From NCBI RefSeq assembly GCF_051014685.1, contig NW_027479442.1, forward strand, positions 59,681 through 123,680: DNA of 64,000 nt. The letters run 5' to 3'. Numbering within the stretch: position 1 is the first letter of the stretch; each line of letters starts with the position of its first letter. This document shows positions 1-15,200 of this stretch, piece by piece. Under the pieces are notes generated by a model that saw nothing but the letters and a program-made list of their open reading frames with translations, was not told where the DNA came from and ran no database searches. Source of the DNA: Ptiloglossa arizonensis (Eukaryota > Arthropoda > Insecta > Hymenoptera > Colletidae). The translations under genes and the position numbers were made by a program.

Positions 1-2813
1 TTATACGTTATACGTTTCACGTTATTCGTGATACGTTATACGTTATACGTTATACGTTATACGTTATACGTTCTTCGTTACACGTTATACGTTATACGTT
101 ATGCGTTATACGTTTTGCGTTATTCGTTACACGTTATACGTTATACGTTATACGTTATACGTTATTCGTTATACGTTCTTCGTTACACGTTATACGTTAT
201 ACGTTATACGTTATACGTTATACGTTATACGTTATACGGTATACGTTATACGTTATACGTTATACGTTATACGTTATACGTTATACGTTATACGTTATAC
301 GTTATACGTTATACGTTTTACGTTATACGTTATACGTTATACGTTATACGTTATACGATATACGTTATACGTTATTCGTTATACGTTCTTCGTTACACGT
401 TATACGTTATACGTTATGCGTTATTCTTTATACGTTATACGTTATACGTTATTCTTTATACGTCATACGTTATACGTTTTACGATATACGTTATACGTTA
501 TACGTTATACGTTATACGTTGTACGGTATACGTTATACGTTATACGTTTTACGTTATACGTTATACGTTATACGTTATACGTTATACGTTATACGTTATA
601 CGTTATACGTTATACGTTATACGTTATACGTTATACGTTTTACGATATACGTTATACGTTATACGTTCTACGTTATACGATATACGTTATACGTTATACG
701 TTATACGTTATACGTTATACGTTATACGTTATACGTTATACGTTATACGTTATACGTTATACGTTATACGTTATAAGTTATACGTTATACGTTATACGTT
801 ATACGTTATACGTTATACGTTATACGTTATACGTTTTACGTTATTCGTGATACGTTATACGTTATACGTTATACGTTATACGTTATACGTTATATGTTAT
901 ACGTTATACGTTCTACGTTCTACGTTATACGTTATACGTTATACGTTATACGTTATACGTCATAAGTTATACGATACACGTTATACGTTATACGAAATAT
1001 GTAATACGTAATACGCTTTACGTTATTCGTTATACGTTCTTCGTTACACGTTATACGTTATACGTTATGCGTTATACGTTTTACGTTATTCGTGATACGT
1101 TATACGTTATACGTTATACGTTATACGTTATACGTTATACGTTATACGTTATACGGTATACGTTATACGTTATGCGTTATAAGTTTTACGTTATTCGTTA
1201 TACGTTATACGTTATACGTTATACGTTATACGTTATACGTTATACGTTATACGTTATACGTTATACGTTATACGTTATACGTTATACGTTATACGTTATA
1301 CGTTATACGTTATACGTTATACGTTATACGTTATACGTTATACGTTATACGTTATACGTTATACGTTATACGTTATACGTTATACGTTATAAGTTATACG
1401 TTATACGTTATACGTTATACGTTATACGTTATACGTTATACGTTATACGTTTTACGTTATTCGTGATACGTTATACGTTATACGTTATACGTTATACGTT
1501 ATACGTTATATGTTATACGTTATACGTTATACGTTATACGTTATACGTTATACGCTATACGTTTTACGTTATTGGTGATACGTTATTCGTTATACGTTAT
1601 ACGTTATACGTTATACGTTATACGTTATACGTTATACGTTATACGTTATACGTTATACGTTATACGTTATACGTTATACGTTATACGTTATACGTTATAC
1701 GTTATACGTTATACGTTTTACGTTATTCGTGATACGTTATACGTTATACGTTATACGTTATACGTTATACGTTATACGTTATACGTTATACGTTATACGT
1801 TTTACGTTATACGTTTCACGTTATTCGTGATACGTTATACGTTATACGTTATACGTTATACGTTATACGTTATACGTTATACGTTATACGTTATACGTTA
1901 TACGTCATAAGTTATACGATACACGTTATACGTTATACGAAATATGTAATACGTAATACGCTTTACGTTATTCGTTATACGTTCTTCGTTACACGTTATA
2001 CGTTATACGTTATACGTTATACGTTTTACGTTATTCGTGATACGTTATACGTTATACGTTATACGTTATACGTTATACGTTATACGGTATACGTTATACG
2101 TTATACGTTATACGTTATGCGTTATACGTTATACGTTATACGTTATACGTTATACGTTGTACGTTATACGTTATACGTTATACGTTTTACGATATACGTT
2201 ATACGTTATACGTTCTACGTTATACGATACACGTTATACGTTATTCGTTATACGTTCTTCGTTACACCTTATACGTTATACGTTATGCGTTATACGTTTT
2301 ACGTTATTCGTTATACGTTATACGTTATACGTTATACGTTATTCTTTATACGTTATACGTTATACGTTATTCTTTATACGTCATACGTTATACGTTTTAC
2401 GATATACGTTATACGTTATACGTTCTACGTTCTACGTTATACGTTATACGTTATACGTTATACGTTATACGTCATAAGTATACGATACACGTTATACGTT
2501 ATACGAAATATGTAATACGTAATACGCTTTACGTTATTCGTTATACGTTCTTCGTTACACGTTATACGTTATACGTTATGCGTTATACGTTTTACGTTAT
2601 TCGTGATACGTTATACGTTATACGTTATACGTTATACGTTATACGTTATACGTTATACGGTATACGTTATACGTTATGCGTTATAAGTTTTACGTTATTC
2701 GTTATACGTTATACGTTATACGTTATACGTTATACGTTATACGTTATACGTTATACGTTATACGCTATACGTTATACGTTATACGTTATACGTTATACGT
2801 TATACGTTATACG
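1..2813. repeat. Higher-order unit, ~2.78 kb, copy 1
   Basis: Ordered variant heptamers in this stretch recur about 2.77-2.81 kb downstream: for example the GTTGTAC GGTATAC word pair near 515 and 3328, and GAAATATG at 994, 1939 and 2505 matching 3765, 4724 and 5290. Offsets vary by whole heptamers. The unit contains a 1-nt deletion near 2478 that shifts the 7-bp register; copy 2 shares it. Confidence 0.85.
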
Positions 2814-5590
2814 TTATACGTTATACGTTTCACGTTATTCGTGATACGTTATACGTTATACGTTATACGTTATACGTTATACGTTCTTCGTTACACGTTA
2901 TACGTTATACGTTATGCGTTATACGTTTTGCGTTATTCGTTACACGTTATACGTTATACGTTATACGTTATACGTTATTCGTTATACGTTCTTCGTTACA
3001 CGTTATACGTTATACGTTATACGTTATACGTTATACGTTATACGTTATACGGTATACGTTATACGTTATACGTTATACGTTATACGTTATACGTTATACG
3101 TTATACGTTATACGTTATACGTTATACGTTTTACGTTATACGTTATACGTTATACGTTATACGTTATACGATATACGTTATACGTTATTCGTTATACGTT
3201 CTTCGTTACACGTTATACGTTATACGTTATGCGTTATTCTTTATACGTTATACGTTATACGTTATTCTTTATACGTCATACGTTATACGTTTTACGATAT
3301 ACGTTATACGTTATACGTTATACGTTATACGTTGTACGGTATACGTTATACGTTATACGTTTTACGTTATACGTTATACGTTATACGTTATACGTTATAC
3401 GTTATACGTTATACGTTATACGTTATACGTTATACGTTATACGTTATACGTTTTACGATATACGTTATACGTTATACGTTCTACGTTATACGATATACGT
3501 TATACGTTATTCGTTATACGTTCTTCGTTACACCTTATACGTTATACGTTATGCGTTATACGTTTTACGTTATTCGTTATACGTTATACGTTATACGTTA
3601 TTCTTTATACGTTATACGTTATACGTTATTCTTTATACGTCATACGTTATACGTTTTACGATATACGTTATACGTTATACGTTCTACGTTCTACGTTATA
3701 CGTTATACGTTATACGTTATACGTTATACGTCATAAGTTATACGATACACGTTATACGTTATACGAAATATGTAATACGTAATACGCTTTACGTTATTCG
3801 TTATACGTTCTTCGTTACACGTTATACGTTATACGTTATGCGTTATACGTTTTACGTTATTCGTGATACGTTATACGTTATACGTTATACGTTATACGTT
3901 ATACGTTATACGTTATACGTTATACGGTATACGTTATACGTTATGCGTTATAAGTTTTACGTTATTCGTTATACGTTATACGTTATACGTTATACGTTAT
4001 ACGTTATACGTTATACGTTATACGTTATACGTTATACGTTATACGTTATACGTTATACGTTATACGTTATACGTTATACGTTATACGTTATACGTTATAC
4101 GTTATACGTTATACGTTATACGTTATACGTTATACGTTATACGTTATACGTTATACGTTATACGTTATACGTTATACGTTATACGTTATACGTTATACGT
4201 TATACGTTATACGTTATACGTTATACGTTATACGTTTTACGTTATTCGTGATACGTTATACGTTATACGTTATACGTTATACGTTATACGTTATATGTTA
4301 TACGTTATACGTTATACGTTATACGTTATACGTTATACGCTATACGTTTTACGTTATTGGTGATACGTTATTCGTTATACGTTATACGTTATACGTTATA
4401 CGTTATACGTTATACGTTATACGTTATACGTTATACGTTATACGTTATACGTTATACGTTATACGTTATACGTTATACGTTATACGTTATACGTTATACG
4501 TTTTACGTTATTCGTGATACGTTATACGTTATACGTTATACGTTATACGTTATACGTTATACGTTATACGTTATACGTTATACGTTTTACGTTATACGTT
4601 TCACGTTATTCGTGATACGTTATACGTTATACGTTATACGTTATACGTTATACGTTATACGTTATACGTTATACGTTATACGTTATACGTCATAAGTTAT
4701 ACGATACACGTTATACGTTATACGAAATATGTAATACGTAATACGCTTTACGTTATTCGTTATACGTTCTTCGTTACACGTTATACGTTATACGTTATAC
4801 GTTATACGTTTTACGTTATTCGTGATACGTTATACGTTATACGTTATACGTTATACGTTATACGTTATACGGTATACGTTATACGTTATACGTTATACGT
4901 TATGCGTTATACGTTATACGTTATACGTTATACGTTATACGTTGTACGTTATACGTTATACGTTATACGTTTTACGATATACGTTATACGTTATACGTTC
5001 TACGTTATACGATACACGTTATACGTTATTCGTTATACGTTCTTCGTTACACCTTATACGTTATACGTTATGCGTTATACGTTTTACGTTATTCGTTATA
5101 CGTTATACGTTATACGTTATACGTTATTCTTTATACGTTATACGTTATACGTTATTCTTTATACGTCATACGTTATACGTTTTACGATATACGTTATACG
5201 TTATACGTTCTACGTTCTACGTTATACGTTATACGTTATACGTTATACGTTATACGTCATAAGTATACGATACACGTTATACGTTATACGAAATATGTAA
5301 TACGTAATACGCTTTACGTTATTCGTTATACGTTCTTCGTTACACGTTATACGTTATACGTTATGCGTTATACGTTTTACGTTATTCGTGATACGTTATA
5401 CGTTATACGTTATACGTTATACGTTATACGTTATACGTTATACGGTATACGTTATACGTTATGCGTTATAAGTTTTACGTTATTCGTTATACGTTATACG
5501 TTATACGTTATACGTTATACGTTATACGTTATACGTTATACGTTATACGTTATACGTTATACGTTATACGTTATACGTTATACGTTATAC
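2814..5590. repeat. Higher-order unit, ~2.78 kb, copy 2
   Basis: This is a tandem copy of 1-2813 with the same order of variant heptamers and the same 1-nt deletion (near 5263). Differences from copy 1 are mainly gains and losses of whole heptamers. The right boundary is approximate because it falls in a run of exact monomers. Confidence 0.83.
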
Positions 5591-8500
5591 GTTATACGTT
5601 ATACGTTATACGTTATACGTTATACGTTATACGTTATACGTTATACGTTATACGTTATACGTTATACGTTATACGTTATACGTTATACGTTATACGTTAT
5701 ACGTTATACGTTATACGTTATACGTTATACGTTATACGTTATACGTTATACGTTATACGTTATACGTTATACGTTTTACGTTATTCGTGATACGTTATAC
5801 GTTATACGTTATACGTTATACGTTATACGTTATATGTTATACGTTATACGTTATACGTTATACGTTATACGTTATACGTTATACGTTTTACGTTATTGGT
5901 GATACGTTATTCGTTATACGTTATACGTTATACGTTATACGTTATACGTTATACGTTATACGTTATACGTTATACGTTATACGTTATACGTTATACGTTA
6001 TACGTTATACGTTATACGTTATACGTTATACGTTATACGTTATACGTTTTACGTTATTCGTGATACGTTATACGTTATACGTTATACGTTATACGTTATA
6101 CGTTATACGTTATACGTTATACGTTATACGTTATACGTTATACGTTATACGTTTCACGTTATTCGTGATACGTTATACGTTATACGTTATACGTTATACG
6201 TTATACGTTATACGTTATACGTTATACGTTATACGTTATACGTCATAAGTTATACGATACACGTTATACGTTATACGAAATATGTAATACGTAATACGCT
6301 TCACGTTATTCGTTATACGTTCTTCGTTACACGTTATACGTTATACGTTATACGTTATACGTTTTACGTTATTCGTGATACGTTATACGTTATACGTTAT
6401 ACGTTATACGTTATACGTTATACGGTATACGTTATACGTTATACGTTATACGTTATACGTTATACGTTATACGTTATACGTTTTACGTTATACGTTATAC
6501 GTTATACGTTATACGTTATACGATATACGTTATATGTTATTCGTTATACGTTCTTCGTTACACGTTATACGTTATACGTTATGCGTTATTCTTTATACGT
6601 TATACGTTATACGTTATTCTTTATACGTCATACGTTATACGTTTTACGATATACGTTATACGTTATACGTTATACGTTATACGTTGTACGGTATACGTTA
6701 TACGTTATACGTTATACGTTATACGTTATACGTTATACGTTATACGTTATACGTTATACGTTATACGTTATACGTTATACGTTATACGTTATACGTTATA
6801 CGTTTTACGATATACGTTATACGTTATACGTTATACGTTCTACGTTATACGATATACGTTATACGTTATTCGTTATACGTTCTTCGTTACACCTTAAACG
6901 TTATACGTTATGCGTTATACGTTTTACGTTATTCGTTATACGTTATACGTTATACGTTATTCTTTATACGTTATACGTTATACGTTATTCTTTATACGTC
7001 ATACGTTATACGTTTTACGATATACGTTATACGTTATACGTTATACGTTCTACCTTCTACGTTATACGTTATACGTTATACGTTATACGTTGTACGTCAT
7101 AAGTTATACGATACACGTTATACGTTATACGAAATATGTAATACGTAATACGCTTTACGTTATTCGTTATACGTTCTTCGTTACACGTTATACGTTATAC
7201 GTTATGCGTTATACGTTTTACGTTATTCGTGATACGTTATACGTTATACGTTATACGTTATACGTTATACGTTATACGTTATACGTTATACGGTATACGT
7301 TATACGTTATGCGTTATAAGTTTTACGTTATTCGTTATACGTTATACGTTATACGTTATACGTTATACGTTATACGTTATACGTTATACGTTATACGTTA
7401 TACGTTATACGTTATACGTTATACGTTATACGTTATACGTTATACGTTATACGTTATACGTTATACGTTATACGTTATACGTTATACGTTATACGTTATA
7501 CGTTATACGTTATACGTTATACGTTATACGTTATACGTTATACGTTATACGTTATACGTTTTACGTTATTCGTGATACGTTATACGTTATACGTTATACG
7601 TTATACGTTATACGTTATACGTTATACGTTATACGTTATACGTTATACGTTATACGTTATACGTTATACGTTTTACGTTATTGGTGATACGTTATTCGTT
7701 ATACGTTATACGTTATACGTTATACGTTATACGTTATACGTTATACGTTATACGTTATACGTTATACGTTATACGTTATACGTTATACGTTATACGTTAT
7801 ACGTTATACGTTATACGTTATACGTTATACGTTATACGTTATACGTTATACGTTATACGTTATACGTTATACGTTATACGTTATACGTTATACGTTTTAC
7901 GTTATTCGTGATACGTTATACGTTATACGTTATACGTTATACGTTATACGTTATACGTTATACGTTATACGTTATACGTTATACGTTATACGTTATACGT
8001 TATACGTTTCACGTTATTCGTGATACGTTATACGTTATACGTTATACGTTATACGTTATACGTTATACGTTATACGTTATACGTTATACGTTATACGTCA
8101 TAAGTTATACGATACACGTTATACGTTATACGAAATATGTAATACGTAATACGCTTTACGTTATTCGTTATACGTTCTTCGTTACACGTTATACGTTATA
8201 CGTTATACGTTATACGTTTTACGTTATTCGTGATACGTTATACGTTATACGTTATACGTTATACGTTATACGTTATACGGTATACGTTATACGTTATACG
8301 TTATACGTTATGCGTTATACGTTATACGTTATACGTTATACGTTATACGTTATACGTTATACGTTATACGTTATACGTTTTACGATATACGTTATACGTT
8401 ATACGTTCTACGTTATACGATATACGTTATACGTTATTCGTTATACGTTCTTCGTTACACCTTATACGTTATACGTTATGCGTTATACGTTTTACGTTAT

Positions 8501-11500
8501 TCGTTATACGTTATACGTTATACGTTATTCTTTATACGTTATACGTTATACGTTATTCTTTATACGTCATACGTTATACGTTTTACGATATACGTTATAC
8601 GTTATACGTTCTACGTTCTACGTTATACGTTATACGTTATACGTTATACGTTATACGTCATAAGTTATACGATACACGTTATACGTTATACGAAATATGT
8701 AATACGTAATACGCTTTACGTTATTCGTTATACGTTCTTCGTTACACGTTATACGTTATACGTTATGCGTTATACGTTTTACGTTATTCGTGATACGTTA
8801 TACGTTATACGTTATACGTTATACGTTATACGTTATACGTTATACGGTATACGTTATACGTTATGCGTTATAAGTTTTACGTTATTCGTTATACGTTATA
8901 CGTTATACGTTATACGTTATACGTTATACGTTATACGTTATACGTTATACGTTATACGTTATACGTTATACGTTATACGTTATACGTTATACGTTATACG
9001 TTATACGTTATACGTTATACGTTATACGTTATACGTTATACGTTATACGTTATACGTTATACGTTATACGTTATACGTTATACGTTATACGTTATACGTT
9101 TTACGTTATTCGTGATACGTTATACGTTATACGTTATACGTTATACGTTATACGTTATATGTTATACGTTATACGTTATACGTTATACGTTATACGTTAT
9201 ACGTTATACGTTATACGTTTTACGTTATTGGTGATACGTTATTCGTTATACGTTATACGTTATACGTTATACGTTATACGTTATACGTTATACGTTATAC
9301 GTTATACGTTATACGTTATACGTTATACGTTATACGTTATACGTTATACGATATACGTTATACGTTATACGTTATACGTTATACGTTATACGTTATACGT
9401 TATACGTTTTACGTTATTCGTGATACGTTATACGTTATACGTTATACGTTATACGTTATACGTTATACGTTATACGTTATACGTTATACGTTATACGTTA
9501 TACGTTATACGTTATACGTTATACGTTATACGTTTCACGTTATTCGTGATACGTTATACGTTATACGTTATACGTTATACGTTATACGTTATACGTTATA
9601 CGTTATACGTTATACGTTATACGTTATACGTTATACGTTATACGTCATAAGTTATACGATACACGTTATACGTTATACGAAATATGTAATACGTAATACG
9701 CTTTACGTTATTCGTTATACGTTCTTCGTTACACGTTATACGTTATACGTTATACGTTATACGTTTTACGTTATTCGTGATACGTTATACGTTATACGTT
9801 ATACGTTATACGTTATACGTTATACGGTATACGTTATACGTTATACGTTATACGTTATGCGTTATACGTTATACGTTATACGTTATGCGTTATACGTTAT
9901 ACGTTATACGTTATACGTTATTCGTTATACGTTATACGTTATACGTTATACGTTATACGTTATACGTTTTACGTTATACGTTATACGTTATACGTTATAC
10001 GATATACGTTATACGTTATTCGTTATACGTTCTTCGTTACACGTTATACGTTATACGTTATGCGTTATTCTTTATACGTTATACGTTATACGTTATTCTT
10101 TATACGTCATACGTTATACGTTTTACGATATACGTTATACGTTATACGTTATACGTTATTCGTTGTACGGTATACGTTATACGTTATACGTTATACGTTA
10201 TACGTTATACGTTATACGTTATACGTTATACGTTATACGTTATACGTTATACGTTTTACGATATACGTTATACGTTATACGTTCTACGTTATACGATATA
10301 CGTTATACGTTATTCGTTATACGTTCTTCGTTACACCTTATACGTTATACGTTATGCGTTATACGTTTTACGTTATTCGTTATACGTTATACGTTATACG
10401 TTATTCTTTATACGTTATACGTTATACGTTATTCTTTATGCGTCATACGTTATACGTTTTACGATATACGTTATACGTTATACGTTCTACGTTCTACGTT
10501 ATACGTCATAAGTTATACGATACACGTTATACGTTATACGAAATATGTAATACGTAATACGCTTTACGTTATTCGTTATACGTTCTTCGTTACACGTTAT
10601 ACGTTATACGTTATGCGTTATACGTTTTACGTTATTCGTGATACGTTATACGTTATACGTTATACGTTATACGTTATACGTTATACGGTATACGTTATAC
10701 GTTATGCGTTATAAGTTTTACGTTATTCGTTATACGTTATACGTTATACGTTATACGTTATACGTTATACGTTATACGTTATACGTTATACGTTATACGT
10801 TATACGTTATACGTTATACGTTATACGTTATACGTTATACGTTATACGTTATACGTTATACGTTATACGTTATACGTTATACGTTTTACGTTATACGTTA
10901 TACGTTATACGTTATACGTTATACGTTATACGTTATACGTTATACGTTATACGTTATACGTTATACGTTATACGTTATACGTTATACGTTATACGTTTTA
11001 CGTAATACGTTATACGTTATACGTTATACGATATACGTTATACGTTATTCGTTATACGTTCTTCGTTACACGTTATACGTTATACGTTATGCGTTATTCT
11101 TTATACGTTATACGTTATACGTTATTCTTTATACGTCATACGTTATACGTTTTACGATATACGTTATACGTTATACGTTATACGTTATACGTTGTACGGT
11201 ATACGTTATACGTTATACGTTATACGTTATACGTTATACGTTATACGTTATACGTTATACGTAATACGTTTTACGATATACGTTATACGTTATACGTTAT
11301 ACGTTCTACGTTATACGATATACGTTATACGTTATTCGTTATACGTTCTTCGTTACACCTTATACGTTATACGTTATGCGTTATACGTTTTACGTTATTC
11401 GTTATACATAATACGTTATACGTTATTCTTTATACGTTATACGTTATACGTTATTCTTTATACGTCATACGTTATACGTTTTACGATATACGTTATACGT

Positions 11501-11760
11501 TATACGTTCTACGTTCTACGTTATACGTTATACGTTATACGTTATACGTTATTCGTCATAAGTTATACGATACACGTTATACGTTATACGAAATATGTAA
11601 TACGTAATACGCTTTACGTTATTCGTTATACGTTCTTCGTTACACGTTATACGTTATACGTTATGCGTTATACGTTTTACGTTATTCGTGATACGTTATA
11701 CGTTATACGTTATACGTTATACGTTATACGTTATACGTTATACGGTATACGTTATACGTA
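5591..11760. repeat. Satellite with partial copies of the ~2.78-kb unit
   Basis: GAAATATG landmarks lie at 6277, 7131, 8132, 8692, 9679, 10540 and 11590, giving alternating long (about 0.99-1.0 kb) and short (0.56-0.86 kb) intervals like those of the first 5.6 kb. The stretch from about 7131 to 8900 follows 994-2780 most closely. There is no gene. Confidence 0.75.
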
Positions 11761-11779
11761 ATGCGTTATAAGTTTTACG

Positions 11780-12210
11780 TTATACGTTATACGTTATACG
11801 TTATACGTTATACGTTATACGTTATACGTTATACGTTATACGTTATAAGTTAGACGTTATACGTCATAGGTTATACGTTATACGTTATACGTTATACGTT
11901 ATACGTAATATGTAATGCGTCATACGTTTTACGTTATTCTTTATACTTTTTTCGTTACAAGTTATACGTTATACGTTATACGTTATACGTTATACGTTAT
12001 ACGTTATACGTTATACGTTATACGTTATACGTTATACGTTATACGTTATACGTTATACGTTATACGTTATACGTTATAAGTTAGACGTTATACGTCATAG
12101 GTTATACGTTATACGTTATACGTTATACGTTATACGTAATATGTAATGCGTCATACGTTTTACGTTATTCTTTATACTTTTTTCGTTACAAGTTATACGT
12201 TATACGTTAT
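11780..12210. repeat. 231-bp local tandem duplication
   Basis: GTTAGAC at 11849 and 12080, GTAATATG at 11905 and 12136, and GTTACAAG at 11955 and 12186 are all 231 bp (33 heptamers) apart. The T-rich words around TTTTTTC are in heptamer register. Unit ends are hidden in exact monomers. Confidence 0.82.
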
Positions 12211-15200
12211 ACGTTATACGTTTTACGTCATACGTTATACGATACACGTTATACGTTATACGTTATACGTTATACGTTATACGTTATACGGTATACGTTA
12301 TACGTTATACGGTATACGTTATACGTTATACGTTATACGTTATACGTTATACGTTATACGGTATACGTTATACGTTATACGTTATACGTTATACGTTATA
12401 CGTTATACGTTATACGTTATACGTTATACGTTATACGTTATACGTTATACGTTATACGTTATACGTTATACGTTATACGTTATACGTTATACGTTATACG
12501 TTATACGTTATACGTTATACGTTATACGTTATACGTTTTACGTTATACGTTTTACGTTATTCGTGATACGTTATACGTTATACGTTAAACGTTATACGTT
12601 GTACGTTATACGTTATACGTTATACGTTATACGTTATACGTTATACGTTATACGTTATACGTTTTACGTTATTCGTGATACGTTATACGTTATACGTTAT
12701 ACGTTATACGTTATACGTTATACGTTATACGTTATACGTTATACGTTATACGTCATAAGTTATACGATACACGTTATACGTTATACGAAATATGTAATAC
12801 GTAATACGCTTTACGTTATTCGTTATACGTTCTTCGTTACACGTTATACGTTATACGTTATGCGTTATACGTTTTACGTTATTCGTGATACGTTATACGT
12901 TATACGTTATACGCTATACGTTATACGTTATACAGTATACGTTATACGTTATACGTTATACGTTATGCGTTATACGTTATACGTTATACGTTATACGTTA
13001 TACGTTATACGGTATACGATATACGTTATGCGTTATAAGTTTTACGTTATTCGTTATACGTTATACGTTATACGTTATACGTTATACGTTATACGTTATA
13101 CGTTATACGTTATACGTTATACGTTATACGTTATACGTTATACGTTATACGTTATACGTTATACAGTATACGTTATACGTTATACGTTATACGTTATGCG
13201 TTATACGTTATACGTTATACGTTATACGTTATACGTTATACGGTATACGATATACGTTATGCGTTATAAGTTTTACGTTATTCGTTATACGTTATACGTT
13301 ATACATTATACGTTATTCGTCATAAGTTATACGATACACGTTATACGTTATACGAAATATGTAATACGTAATACGCTTTACGTTATTCGTTATGCGTTCT
13401 TCGTTACACGTTATACGTTATACGTTATGCGTTATACGTTTTACGTTATTCGTGATACGTTATACGTTATACGTTATACGTTATACGTTATACGTTATAC
13501 GTTATACGGCATACGTTATACGTAATGCGTTATAAGTTTTACGTTATACGTTATACGTTATACGTTATACGTTATACGCTATACGTTATACGTTATACGT
13601 TATACGTTATACGTTATACGTTATATGTTATACGTTATACGTTATACGTTATACGTTATACGTTATACGTTATACGTTATACGTTATACGTTATACGTTA
13701 TACGTTATACGTTATACGTTATACGTTATACGTTATACGTTATACGTTATACGTTATACGTTTTACGTTATTCGTGATACGTTATACGTTATACGTTATA
13801 CGTTATACGTTATACGTTATACGTTGTACGTTATACGTTATACGTTATACGTCATAAGTTATACGATACACGTTATACGTTATACGAAATGTGTAATACG
13901 TAATACGCATTACGTTATTCGTTATACGTTCTTCGTTACACGTTATACGTTATACGTTATGCGTTATACGTTTTACGTTATTCGTGATACGTTATACGTT
14001 ATACGTTATACGTTATACGTTATACGTTATACGTTATACAGTATACGTTATACGTTATACGTTATACGTTATGCGTTATACGTTATACGTTATACGTTAT
14101 ACGGTATACGATATACGTTATGCGTTATAAGTTTTACGTTATTCGTTATACGTTATACGTTATGCGTTATAAGTTTTACGTTATTCGTTATACGTTATAC
14201 GTTATACGTTATACGTTATACGTTATACGTTATACGTTATACGTTATACGTTATGCGTTATACGTTATACGTTATACGTTATACGTTATACGTTATACGG
14301 TATACGATATACGTTATGCGTTATAAGTTTTACGTTATTCGTTATACGTTATACGTTATACGTTATACGTTATACGTTATACATTATACGTTATACGTTA
14401 TACGTTATACGTTTTACGTTATTCGTGATACGTTATACGTTATACGTTATACGTTATACGTTATACGTTATACGTTATACGTTATACGTTATACGTTATA
14501 CGTTATACGTTATACGTTATACGTTATACGTTTTACGTTATTCGTGATACGTTATACGTTATACGTTATACGTTTTACGTTATTCGTGATACGTTATACG
14601 TTATACGTTATACGTTATACGTTATACGTTATACGTTATACGTTATACGTTATACGTTATACGTTATACGTTATACGTTATACGTTTTACGTTATTCGTG
14701 ATACGTTATACGTTATACGTTATACGTTATACGTTATACGTTATACGTTATACGTTATACGTAATACGTTATACGTCATAAGTTATACGATACACGTTAT
14801 ACGTTATACGAAATATGTAATACGTAATACGCTTTACGTTATTCGTTATACGTTCTTCGTTACACGTTATACGTTATACGTTATGCGTTATTCGTTTTAC
14901 GTTATTCGTTATACGTTATACGTTATACGTTATTCTTTATACGTTATACGTTATACGTTATTCTTTATACGTCATACGTTATACGTTTTACGATATACGT
15001 TATACGTTATACGTTCTACGTTCTACGTTATACGTTATACGTTATACGTTATACGTTATACGTCATAAGTTATACGATACACGTTATACGTTATACGAAA
15101 TATGTAATACGTAATACGCTTTACGTTATTCGTTATACGTTCTTCGTTACACGTTATACGTTATACGTTATGCGTTATACGTTTTACGTTATTCGTGATA